Source: Acinetobacter calcoaceticus DSM 30006 = CIP 81.8
GTDB lineage: Bacteria; Pseudomonadota; Gammaproteobacteria; Pseudomonadales; Moraxellaceae
Direction: 5' to 3'
Length of the DNA stretch: 64,000 bases
NCBI RefSeq assembly: GCF_000368965.1
Contig: NZ_KB849780.1
Span: forward strand, 1,488,145-1,552,144
Program-made: the position numbers and the translations under genes
Notes under the pieces: generated by a model
The model's input: only the letters and a program-made list of their open reading frames with translations
What the model was told of the DNA's origin: nothing
The model's database searches: none
In this document: piece by piece, positions 1-7,596 of the stretch
How the letters are laid out: every line of letters starts with the position of its first letter
How positions within the stretch are numbered: the first letter of the stretch is position 1

Positions 1-883
1 TCGCCAACTGGCCAATGCAACCAAGACAGCTCCTCAACTTTCTACGATTACTCCCCGATGGCTGACTCACTTACTTCAATGGCTTCCAGTTGAAGCAGGT
101 ATTTATCGCCTAAACCGTGTAAATAATACCGATGATATTCAAGTGGCTTGCACACAACGTGATGAAGCAACTTTACCCCAAACTTTTGTTGATTATGACC
201 CAGAGCCACGCGAATACTTTTTGAATGGTGTATCGACTGTTCTGGATGTACATACACGTGTTGCTGACCTTTACAGCAGCCCCCACGATCAAATTAAGGA
301 ACAGCTACGTTTAACGATTGAAACCATTAAAGAACGTCAAGAAAGTGAGCTCATCAATAACCCTGAATATGGCTTATTGGCGAGTGTGACAGATGATCAA
401 CGTATCTCAACGTTAAATGGCCCACCAACTCCAGATGATCTTGATGATTTATTACGTAAAGTCTGGAAAGAACCAGGATTTTTCCTTGCCCATCCAGATG
501 CGATTGCAGCATTTGGCCGTGAATGTACACGTCGTGGCGTACCGCCTCCAACAGTGAGTTTATTTGGTTCGCAATTCATTACATGGCGCGGTATTCCACT
601 CATTCCATCTAATAAAATTCCAGTAGAAGATGGCAAAACTAAAATCTTGCTGCTTCGTGTCGGTGAAAAACGTCAAGGTATTGTCGGCTTATTCCAACCG
701 GGGCTTGCCGGTGAACAGTCACCGGGGCTTTCAGTACGCTTTATGGGAATCAACCGTAACGCGATTGCGTCGTATCTAATCTCGTTATATTGCTCACTTG
801 CAGTACTCACTGATGATGCGTTGGCAGTATTAGATGATGTGGAGGTGGACAAATATCATGACTACCCAGTTAACTACAAGTAA
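1..883 (+). CDS. Family 2A encapsulin shell protein (5' end cut off)
   Basis: The reading frame is open from base 2, so the gene begins upstream of the window; about 293 C-terminal residues are visible. They resemble the SrpI-like family 2A encapsulins, HK97-fold proteins that self-assemble into a protein shell. Visible family-like segments are TPRWLTHLLQW followed by IYRLNRVNN near the left edge, the GPPTPDDLDDLL region, WKEPGFFLAHPDAIAAFGRE, RGVPPPTVSLFGSQFITWRG and a C-terminal SVRFMGINRNAIASYLISLY. The next gene is a cysteine desulfurase with a long disordered N-terminus, the known cargo of this class, and the two genes overlap by 26 bases. Function (known for the family): a compartment that sequesters a desulfurase and stores elemental sulfur. 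The identification rests on sequence feel plus this gene pairing; I am quite sure of it. Confidence 0.9.
   Translation, partial: RQLANATKTAPQLSTITPRWLTHLLQWLPVEAGIYRLNRVNNTDDIQVACTQRDEATLPQTFVDYDPEPREYFLNGVSTVLDVHTRVADLYSSPHDQIKEQLRLTIETIKERQESELINNPEYGLLASVTDDQRISTLNGPPTPDDLDDLLRKVWKEPGFFLAHPDAIAAFGRECTRRGVPPPTVSLFGSQFITWRGIPLIPSNKIPVEDGKTKILLLRVGEKRQGIVGLFQPGLAGEQSPGLSVRFMGINRNAIASYLISLYCSLAVLTDDALAVLDDVEVDKYHDYPVNYK
841..860 (+). promoter_or_regulatory. Ribosome binding site that fixes the desulfurase start
   Basis: GGAGGTGG lies at 841-848, inside the end of the encapsulin gene, and is well spaced from the ATG at 858. The upstream ATG codons at 834 and 837 have no such site and would add a Trp-rich stretch (MMWRWTNI) foreign to the low-complexity N-terminus. 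This suggests translational coupling of shell and cargo. Confidence 0.75.
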
Positions 884-2819
884 TCTGCAAGGTAGTCCAA
901 CAGGGCCTGAAGTGACTGGTGTTAACCCACCAGCCAACTTCCCTGATGAGTCCACCATTGCTCGACTTGCTAATGAGTTTTTTTCAGCATTGCCAAGCTC
1001 AAGCAGTTCAGCTTCTCCATCGGGCCTTAACTTGGACTTACCTGTCGGAGCGCCACCGCACCCACCGCAACCGGGTGAACCATTTTCTGCACTCAGTGGT
1101 CGTGCGCCCAATATCGCGTTTCAGAAAAGTCTCAATCCAGAATATCCTGAGCATATTCCAAATTTGCCAGACTACCCTGAACGTCGAATTGTAGCGTCTG
1201 CGCCTGTGGTTGGTGGAGCTAATTTGCCACGCCCACCATTTGAGCCACATTTGCCACAAGCTGCTCATAGTGAACCCAATGTGCCACGTATTGAACCAAG
1301 CCTTCCAACGGGTGCAGGTGAATCACCTTATTATTTTTTAAATGATTTTTCTGCTCCAAATACAGCAGAACCTTCTGTTACTGGTGTTGAAGATAACTAT
1401 TCAATTGCACAGTCTTTTCAGTTGCCGCATGGCGACCAGCTAAAGTCTTTACTCATTGAAGATCGTTTTGCAGCTGACATACCAGCAAAAACCTCACCAA
1501 GCTCTGGATTTTATTTCTTAGACTTACCACAAAGCGGGCAAAGTTATAGTCACTATCAACCATTTCAACCTACCTTTGTAGCAAGCAGTGCTCAACCCTT
1601 AGATGTACATGCCATTCGTCGTGATTTCCCAATCTTGCAGGAACGCGTCAATGGTCGCCCGCTCGTCTGGTTTGACAATGCTGCCACTACACAAAAACCG
1701 CAGCGCGTGATTGACCGGATTGCTTATTTTTACCAGCATGAAAATTCAAACATTCACCGTGCTGCACATGAGTTAGCAGCTCGTGCGACCGACGCCTATG
1801 AACATGCGCGAAATGTAGTTGCCCGTTTTATCGGTGCACCTTCTTCCAAAGAAATTATCTTTGTTCGAGGAACCACTGAAGGCATTAACCTAATTGCAAA
1901 AACATGGGGTGAACAAAATATTGGTGAAGGTGATGAAATTATTGTTTCTCACTTAGAACACCATGCCAATATTGTACCTTGGTATCAACTCACTAAAAAA
2001 ACAGGGGCAAAGTTACGGGTTATTCCAGTTGATGACACGGGTCAAATTATTTTAGAAGAGCTGCCAAAACTGATTAATGAACGCACTAAACTGCTGTCTA
2101 TTACTCAAGTGTCTAATGCTTTGGGAACAGTTACCCCTGTTGCTGAAGTGATTAAAATTGCCCATGCCAAAGGTGTACGTGTATTGGTTGATGGCGCTCA
2201 ATCTGTTTCGCATATACCAACCGATGTTCAAGCCATCGATGCAGACTTTTTTGTGTTCTCTGGGCATAAAGTGTTTGGTCCAACAGGCATTGGTGCAGTC
2301 TATGCGAAACCAGAACTGTTAGACACCATGCCAGTTTGGGAAGGTGGCGGCAACATGATTCAGGACGTTACCTTCGAACAGGTGGTTTACCAACCTGCGC
2401 CAAACAAGTTTGAAGCTGGAACTGGAAACATTGCTGATGCAGTCGGTTTAGGTGCAGCACTTGAATATGTCGAAAGTCTAGGCATTCATAACATTGCACG
2501 CTATGAACATGATTTACTTGAATATGGTCAAAATGTGCTTAGTAGTGTGGCTGGTTTACGTCTGATTGGAACTGCGCATCACAAAGCCAGTGTCATGTCG
2601 TTTACCCTACAAGGCTATTCGACTGAACAGGTGGGTAAAGCTTTAAATCAACATGGTATTGCCGTACGTTCTGGTCACCATTGTGCACAGCCAATTTTAC
2701 GTCGTTTTGGTGTGGAACAAACTGTGCGTCCGTCTTTAGCTTTTTATAATACGACTGAAGAAATTGATTTATTGGTGTCTGTTTTACACCAGTTAACACG
2801 TAATAAGCGTACTGTTTAA
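858..2819 (+). CDS. Encapsulin-cargo cysteine desulfurase (SufS-like) with disordered N-terminal targeting region
   Basis: A 653-residue PLP enzyme that removes sulfur from cysteine. The catalytic part begins near residue 248 and is a class V aminotransferase of the SufS/CsdA type: WFDNAATTQKP, HLEHHANIVPW, the PLP lysine K471 in SGHKVFGPTG and the catalytic cysteine C609 in RSGHHCAQP. Ordinary SufS proteins are about 400 residues; here 247 residues precede the fold. That part is rich in Pro, Ser, Ala and Asn and looks disordered, with ordered-looking islands: IARLANEFFSALP (34-46), YYFLNDF (158-164) and FYFLDLP (218-224). In family 2A encapsulin systems such an extension loads the enzyme into the shell. 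The start at 858 is chosen from the GGAGGTGG site. A terminator follows directly, so this is the last gene of the operon. Confidence 0.92.
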   Translation: MTTQLTTSNLQGSPTGPEVTGVNPPANFPDESTIARLANEFFSALPSSSSSASPSGLNLDLPVGAPPHPPQPGEPFSALSGRAPNIAFQKSLNPEYPEHIPNLPDYPERRIVASAPVVGGANLPRPPFEPHLPQAAHSEPNVPRIEPSLPTGAGESPYYFLNDFSAPNTAEPSVTGVEDNYSIAQSFQLPHGDQLKSLLIEDRFAADIPAKTSPSSGFYFLDLPQSGQSYSHYQPFQPTFVASSAQPLDVHAIRRDFPILQERVNGRPLVWFDNAATTQKPQRVIDRIAYFYQHENSNIHRAAHELAARATDAYEHARNVVARFIGAPSSKEIIFVRGTTEGINLIAKTWGEQNIGEGDEIIVSHLEHHANIVPWYQLTKKTGAKLRVIPVDDTGQIILEELPKLINERTKLLSITQVSNALGTVTPVAEVIKIAHAKGVRVLVDGAQSVSHIPTDVQAIDADFFVFSGHKVFGPTGIGAVYAKPELLDTMPVWEGGGNMIQDVTFEQVVYQPAPNKFEAGTGNIADAVGLGAALEYVESLGIHNIARYEHDLLEYGQNVLSSVAGLRLIGTAHHKASVMSFTLQGYSTEQVGKALNQHGIAVRSGHHCAQPILRRFGVEQTVRPSLAFYNTTEEIDLLVSVLHQLTRNKRTV

Positions 2820-2830
2820 ATCTATTTTTG

Positions 2831-2860
2831 AAAAAAAGACTGCTTTCGAGCAGTCTTTTT
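2831..2860 (+). terminator. Intrinsic terminator of the encapsulin operon
   Basis: Perfect 7-bp stem GACTGCT/AGCAGTC with a TTCG loop, preceded by an A-run and followed by a T-run. Confidence 0.9.
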
Positions 2861-2929
2861 TATAAATTATTTACTGAACCTTCTTGAGCTCAACTTCATA
2901 TATAGGAACAAGTCAAAGTAGCTATCACA

Positions 2930-3155
2930 GCGGAGTCTTGTTATTTTAATTTCGATTCCTAGATTAACCTTCGGCTCGTGCTAAGAGTCATCTACAGCCT
3001 GCCCATAATTTATAAAAATAATGTTTTCGCAACATTTCCTGATAGATGAAAACAGTTAACAGGTTCTGTAGATAACAAAGTTTTTTGGTTACTTTTTCCA
3101 AAAAAAGTAACAGAATTAGCTACTTTCTATTGGTGTATAAACGATAAGACTCCGC
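2930..3155. repeat. Possible miniature inverted-repeat unit around repeat copy A
   Basis: A perfect 10-bp inverted pair bounds the segment: GCGGAGTCTT at 2930-2939 and AAGACTCCGC at 3146-3155. Inside lies the ~130-bp intergenic repeat (copy A). No gene is present between the desulfurase terminator and the exporter at 3217, a gap of nearly 400 bases. I saw no obvious target-site duplication, so a transposable origin is only a possibility. Confidence 0.45.
2988..3121 (+). repeat. Intergenic repeat, copy A
   Basis: A ~130-bp sequence starting TCATCTACAGCCTGCCCATA and ending near GTAACAGAATTAGCT. It recurs in inverted orientation at 5581-5711 with roughly 85% identity by eye. Its distal half folds on itself (GTTACTTTTT-CC-AAAAAAAGTAAC). 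It has no coding potential. Confidence 0.85.
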
Positions 3156-3216
3156 CTTGAACACTATAAGCAATCTAAAATCGTACTTCTGCAACCCCAC
3201 TAAATACTCTCGGCAA

Positions 3217-3855
3217 TTAAACAAACAATCCCCAAATCAATCTCAATGCAATTCCAATCAACAACAATCCCATCACCCTCTCAAAATAAACCCCAAACTC
3301 CAAAAATCGTTTGCGTACTATTGGATGAGCAAACATTACACTCACGACCATAAACCAGATCGCATTAACCATACACATCCATACGCCATAAAAGATCTGA
3401 ACTTTCATGGGAGTTGTTACACTCACAATCGTAGTAAAAATTGCCAGAAAAAAGATGGTAGCTTTTGGATTCAATGCATTGGTGAGAAAGCCCATCGTAA
3501 AGGCTTTAAATAAGCTTGGAGCATCTGAATCTGCCTGGTCATTAATCTCAATATTAGTATTCGGCTGACTACGCAAACACTGCCATCCTAAATACAGTAA
3601 ATAAGCTGCCCCCGCTGTTCTGATGAGTGACATGAGCCATTCGCTTTGTTGAATCAAAAAGCCAATGCCAACAAGTGTATAAAACACATGAACCGAAATT
3701 CCAACACCAATACCAATCGCAGTCAGACATCCAATTAAGTAGCCATAACGTACACTTTGTCTTACCGTAACCACAAAATCTGGTCCCGGTAAAATCACTG
3801 CCAAAAAGTGAATGAGTGCCAGTGTTAAAAACTCATGCCCATACAACTGCCACAT
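3217..3855 (-). CDS. LysE/RhtB-family amino acid exporter
   Basis: A 212-residue inner-membrane protein, the normal length for the LysE/RhtB family of amino acid and homoserine/threonine exporters. It opens with a hydrophobic helix carrying the family signature LPGPDFVVTVRQSVRYG (residues about 22-38), followed by GIGVGISVHVFYTLVGIGFL and the mid-protein GFLTNALNPKATIFFLAIF, which is typical of the family. About six membrane segments are expected. Its ATG abuts the stop codon of the AlaX gene upstream on the same strand, so the two are co-transcribed. A divergent LysR gene is the likely regulator. The substrate is not evident; pairing with an alanyl-tRNA editing enzyme points to alanine, serine or a similar small amino acid (inference). 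Confidence 0.88.
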   Translation of the reverse strand: MWQLYGHEFLTLALIHFLAVILPGPDFVVTVRQSVRYGYLIGCLTAIGIGVGISVHVFYTLVGIGFLIQQSEWLMSLIRTAGAAYLLYLGWQCLRSQPNTNIEINDQADSDAPSLFKAFTMGFLTNALNPKATIFFLAIFTTIVSVTTPMKVQIFYGVWMCMVNAIWFMVVSVMFAHPIVRKRFLEFGVYFERVMGLLLIGIALRLIWGLFV

Positions 3856-4497
3856 TTATTCAGCCTCCTTGGCAACGCTATAGCTGACACTGAGCTTTCC
3901 TTTCTTAATCTGATAGGACTGAATTTCTATAAAACCAATATCCCCCAACGTTGCAACATGAGTCCCGCCACAGGGAAATGCAGAAAACTCACCAAAACCG
4001 ATTTCACGAAAACCATCTGCATGTTGCTGAAGATTGGCTGGTAAATTAGCCTGAATATATTGTAAACAATGCTGTTCAAGCATTTGAGCATCTAACTGCT
4101 GAGCTGTGTCCAAAGCAATGAACTGAACTCGTGCATCATGTGGCCAGTGTTGTGCTTTTACAGCTTGCCAGCCAAATAGATGCATTACATGCCCAAGCAA
4201 ATGTCCCGCTGAATGTAAGCGGCTATGATAACGACGTCCTGCTTCATCGACTTGTGCAAAAGCCACTCCCAACTCAACAGGTTGTGTACAGTAATGAATG
4301 ATTTCCCCTTGTTCAATCGCTACATGCACTACATCAACTTCTGCGATTTTGCCCGTATCACTCGGTTGACCGCCACCTTGAGGATGAAATGGGGTTGCCG
4401 ATAAACGCACGGCAAAACGCCCATCTTCACAAGGATTACATGCTACAACTTCAACCTCAGCGGCAAGAGCACCTGTTAAATACAATGCTTGCGTCAT
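3856..4497 (-). CDS. AlaX-type alanyl-tRNA editing protein
   Basis: A 213-residue free-standing homologue of the alanyl-tRNA synthetase editing domain. It hydrolyses Ser- or Gly-mischarged tRNA(Ala). The zinc-binding residues expected for this fold are visible: HSAGH (HxxxH, residues about 96-100) and the C-terminal CGGTH (CxxxH). The N-terminal FHPQGGGQPSDTG segment is also typical of the family. It lies immediately upstream of an amino acid exporter with no gap, forming a two-gene operon that could protect against excess of a misacylating amino acid. Catalytic features look intact. Confidence 0.9.
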   Translation of the reverse strand: MTQALYLTGALAAEVEVVACNPCEDGRFAVRLSATPFHPQGGGQPSDTGKIAEVDVVHVAIEQGEIIHYCTQPVELGVAFAQVDEAGRRYHSRLHSAGHLLGHVMHLFGWQAVKAQHWPHDARVQFIALDTAQQLDAQMLEQHCLQYIQANLPANLQQHADGFREIGFGEFSAFPCGGTHVATLGDIGFIEIQSYQIKKGKLSVSYSVAKEAE

Positions 4498-4587
4498 ATT
4501 TTTCTACATACACGTTAAGATGAAAAAGATTGTATTGCGATTTCTTAAACGCGATAATCCACTCTAAATCCAAATAACTTTTGCCTC

Positions 4588-5523
4588 ATGAGCACAAATC
4601 AAAGTTTAGTTCTTTTAAATGAAATGGCGACTTTTGTTAAAGTGGTCGAGTCAGGGAGTTTTTCTGAAACGGCTCGACAACTCGGTACTACACCATCTGC
4701 AATAAGCCGTGCGATTGCTCGCTTAGAACGTGCTTTAGGAACACGCTTACTTTATCGAACCACACGAAAGCTTCGCTTGAGTGAAAGTGGTCAACAGGTC
4801 TATCAACGTTGCTTAGATATGGTCAATGCGGCACAGGCAGTGATGGAAAGTTCAGGCCAATTTCATGTCGAACCGCAAGGAATCATTCGCCTGAGTGTTC
4901 CAAAAGCCGTTGGACATTTTATGATTCATCCACATTTACCAGAGTTTTTAGAACGTTATCCAAAAATTGATATTCAAATGCTTTTAGAAGACCGTTACGT
5001 TGACTTAATTGATGATGAAGTTGATTTAGCGCTTCGAATTACCGAGCAACCCTCTGGCGGCTTAATGGGACGAAAACTCATTGATATCGATCACTTGATT
5101 TGTGCTACACCTGAATATTTGGAAAAACATGGCATACCAACCCATCCTCATGACTTAAAACAGCATGAATGTATCTATTTGGGTGAACAAATCAGTGATT
5201 CAAAATGGAAATTTCAACAAGGGAATAAGTCGATTAGTGTTACTGTGCGGGGCCGCTATGCTGCAAATCATACTGGTGTTCGTTTAAGCGCAGCCCTACA
5301 GCATTTAGGAGTAGCCAGCTTACCCTACTTTGTTGCGCGCCATGCTTTACAACAACAGACTTTGGTTCAAGTTTTACCCGACTGGGATTTTAAGACCTAT
5401 TACAGTGGTGGGCTGTGGCTACTCTATCCGCCAACACGCCACGTACCGCCTAAATTAAGTGTATTTATTCAATATTTGGCAGATAAATTGGCAGCAGAGC
5501 CGACTTTATTTAAGTTCAAATAA
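4588..5523 (+). CDS. LysR-family transcriptional regulator
   Basis: A 311-residue LysR-type regulator. The N-terminal winged helix-turn-helix is clear (MATFVKVVESGSFSETARQL, then TTPSAISRAIARLERALGTR), followed by a periplasmic-binding-like effector domain starting near residue 95 (GIIRLSVPKAVGHF). It belongs to the CrgA-like subgroup by the RTTRKLRLSESG linker region. It is transcribed divergently from the alaX/lysE operon 90 bases away, the usual arrangement for a regulator of the neighbouring operon. The effector is unknown. Confidence 0.92.
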   Translation: MSTNQSLVLLNEMATFVKVVESGSFSETARQLGTTPSAISRAIARLERALGTRLLYRTTRKLRLSESGQQVYQRCLDMVNAAQAVMESSGQFHVEPQGIIRLSVPKAVGHFMIHPHLPEFLERYPKIDIQMLLEDRYVDLIDDEVDLALRITEQPSGGLMGRKLIDIDHLICATPEYLEKHGIPTHPHDLKQHECIYLGEQISDSKWKFQQGNKSISVTVRGRYAANHTGVRLSAALQHLGVASLPYFVARHALQQQTLVQVLPDWDFKTYYSGGLWLLYPPTRHVPPKLSVFIQYLADKLAAEPTLFKFK

Positions 5524-5580
5524 TATAGAATCGAGGAATTAAAACGATAGAATCCTATCTTTCTATTTCTAAAGCAATCA

Positions 5581-5711
5581 GCTAATTCTGTTACTTTTTT
5601 GGAAAAAGTAACCAAAAAACTTTTTCATCTACAGAACCTGACCACTGTTTCCATCTATAAAAAATATTGCAAAAACATTATCTTTATAAATTATGGGCAG
5701 GCTGTAGATGA
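5581..5711 (-). repeat. Intergenic repeat, copy B (inverted relative to copy A)
   Basis: The reverse complement of this stretch matches copy A at 2988-3121 over nearly its whole length, including TCATCTACAGCCTG, GCCCATAATTTATAAA, CAGGTTCTGTAGAT and TTTTTTGGTTACTTTTTCC. The two copies bracket the lysE/alaX/lysR block. No other copy was seen in the window. Confidence 0.85.
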
Positions 5712-5755
5712 ATACTAGCTCAAGCAAATACTATCTAGAGTCCTCTTTATTAGAA

Positions 5756-6622
5756 TTATTCAACCAATAAATCTTTTGGATTAATCGTATCGCCATACAC
5801 TGGTTTCAACGTCTTTTCATAAGCTTGATGAATCACGCCTTCTTTTGCCAATTTCTCTAAATCTTGGTTCAACCAGTCCAATAGCTCTTTATCACCCTTT
5901 TTCACAGCTGGGGCGATTAAGTCCTGCTCACCCAAATTGGTAATGCCAACGGTGTAATTTGGATTTTCTTTAGCCCAAGCTAAAACCAGCAAGTTGTCAT
6001 GGGCAAGCGCAGCACCACGGCCATCTTTTAAAGCATCAAAGGTTTCAGTGTTTTGCTCATACTTTTGCAGTTTAATTTCAGGATGAGTCTTGGTGAAGAA
6101 TGAATCAGCCGTAGTACCTTTATTCACCAACAAAGTTTTATCTTTGAGTTGAGCAATATCTGTAATTGGATGACTCTTAGGAGACACCACACCCAAAGCA
6201 ACTTTTAAATAAGGTTTAGCAAAATCGACTACTTCTTTACGTTCTGGTGTAACTGTAAAGTTGGCAAAAATAATATCCACTTTATTGGCTTTTAAATATT
6301 CGACACGGTTTGCAGCTTCAGTTAAAACAAACTCTACCTTGTTTTCATCACCCAACAAGTCTTTAGCAACATGCTTGGCAATCTCTACATCGAAGCCCTG
6401 ATTTTTACCTTGAGCATCTAAATATCCAAACGGCGGTTTATCGCTAAATACACCAATACGCACGACTCCATTCTTTTTAATCTGCTCAATACTCGACACA
6501 GTTTGAGTGCTGTCAGCTGTTTTTTCATTAGATTGCGTGCCTTTATCACATGCAACCAAACCTAAACTCAGCAAAGATGCAGCGAGGACATGCTTTATAT
6601 TTTGTAAAGTTAGTGTTGTCAT
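5756..6622 (-). CDS. Polar amino acid ABC transporter binding lipoprotein (second paralogue)
   Basis: A 288-residue family 3 solute-binding protein anchored as a lipoprotein: the signal peptide ends in LGLVAC with C25 as the lipidated residue. The mature part has two lobes typical of Glu/Asp/Gln binding proteins, with IKKNGVVRIGVFSDKPPFGY, GFDVEIAKHVAKDLLG, VDIIFANFTVTPERKEVVDF and VNKGTTADSFF. It resembles the aspartate/glutamate-type PEB1/GltI group, but the substrate cannot be read from sequence. It is the last gene of the five-gene minus-strand ABC operon and a clear paralogue of the gene just upstream (same motifs throughout), separated by 82 bases. Two binding proteins serving one translocator can widen substrate range. 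Confidence 0.9.
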   Translation of the reverse strand: MTTLTLQNIKHVLAASLLSLGLVACDKGTQSNEKTADSTQTVSSIEQIKKNGVVRIGVFSDKPPFGYLDAQGKNQGFDVEIAKHVAKDLLGDENKVEFVLTEAANRVEYLKANKVDIIFANFTVTPERKEVVDFAKPYLKVALGVVSPKSHPITDIAQLKDKTLLVNKGTTADSFFTKTHPEIKLQKYEQNTETFDALKDGRGAALAHDNLLVLAWAKENPNYTVGITNLGEQDLIAPAVKKGDKELLDWLNQDLEKLAKEGVIHQAYEKTLKPVYGDTINPKDLLVE

Positions 6623-6704
6623 TATTTCACCCTATCGTTCTTGTAAAAGTCTTATTTAAAATCACAGTGCCTACTTTTAGACACTGCTCCAGCGATATCG
6701 AAAA

Positions 6705-7565
6705 TTATTGGCCTACATCTAAAAACACATTAGGATTAACCGATTCACCATAAATTGGTTTTAAGGTTTCATCATAAATTTTCTTAATTTCACCGCTTGT
6801 TCTTAGCTGCTTAATTTCAGTATTGAGCCAATTCAATAATTGGGTATTGCCCTTTTTAACTGCTGGTGCAATAAACTCTTGATCACCAATAGACTGGATA
6901 CCCGCCACATAACTTGGGTTCTTCGCGGCCCATGCCAAAGCATAAGTACTATCTTGTGAAATTGCGTCGCCGCGACCGTCGGTTAAGGCTTTGAAGGCAT
7001 CCGAGTTTCTTTCAAACTTCAGTAAATTCACTTTCGGATAGTGCTTAGTAAAATAGGTATCCGAACTGGTGCCTTTATTTACAATTAACGTTTTACCTTC
7101 CAATTGAGCAATGTCTGTAATGGGTTTGGCTTTAGGAGAGACGATCCCGAAAGCACCTTTTAAATAAGGCTCGGCAAAATCTACAACTTCCTTACGTTCA
7201 GGCGTTACTGTAAATGTCGCAAATACAACATCAGCACGGTTTGATTTTAAAAACTCCACCCGATTTGAAGCCTCAGTCACAATAAACTCAACTTTCTTTT
7301 CATCGCCGAGCAGATCTTTAGTGACTCGTTTTGCTAAAGCCACATCAAAGCCCTGATTATTGCCAGCACTATCTACATAACCAAATGGCGGATCGTCAGC
7401 AAAAACGGCAACTCGTAACACCCCATTCTTTTTGACTTGCTCTAAAGACTGGTCTTCTTGAGTATTATTTGCTTGCTCAGTTGATGGCGTTTTACTACAT
7501 GCCGTTAATAACACCCCAGCAACAGCAATACTGCTTAATATTTTTATTGAATTACGTTTAAACAT
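6705..7565 (-). CDS. Polar amino acid ABC transporter binding lipoprotein (first paralogue)
   Basis: A 286-residue family 3 solute-binding lipoprotein; the signal peptide ends VLLTAC with C23 as the lipidation site. The ligand-binding lobes show VKKNGVLRVAVFADDPPFGY, GFDVALAKRVTKDLLGDEKK, FATFTVTPERKEVVDFAEPY and VNKGTSSDTYF, each nearly matching the next gene. It follows the ATPase gene by 31 bases in the same operon. Differences lie mostly in the linker and in the C-terminal lobe (SQDSTYALAWAAKNP versus AHDNLLVLAWAKENP), where specificity could differ. Substrate is probably an acidic or neutral polar amino acid (inference). Confidence 0.9.
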   Translation of the reverse strand: MFKRNSIKILSSIAVAGVLLTACSKTPSTEQANNTQEDQSLEQVKKNGVLRVAVFADDPPFGYVDSAGNNQGFDVALAKRVTKDLLGDEKKVEFIVTEASNRVEFLKSNRADVVFATFTVTPERKEVVDFAEPYLKGAFGIVSPKAKPITDIAQLEGKTLIVNKGTSSDTYFTKHYPKVNLLKFERNSDAFKALTDGRGDAISQDSTYALAWAAKNPSYVAGIQSIGDQEFIAPAVKKGNTQLLNWLNTEIKQLRTSGEIKKIYDETLKPIYGESVNPNVFLDVGQ

Positions 7566-7596
7566 TCACTTCCTCATGATTCAAATAATAAAAAAC

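Noticed and set aside
834..857. ATG at 834 as the desulfurase start
   Set aside because: No ribosome site, and the extra MMWRWTNI is unlike the low-complexity N-terminus; GGAGGTGG points to 858.
143..883. GTG at 143 as the start of the encapsulin gene
   Set aside because: The same frame is open to the left edge and reads as encapsulin sequence (TPRWLTHLLQW), so the gene is truncated by the window rather than starting at 143.
3157..3513. Plus-strand 118-residue frame over the LysE-type gene
   Set aside because: Antisense shadow of a clear exporter gene; composition (Asn/His/Lys-rich) is not protein-like and it has no ribosome site.
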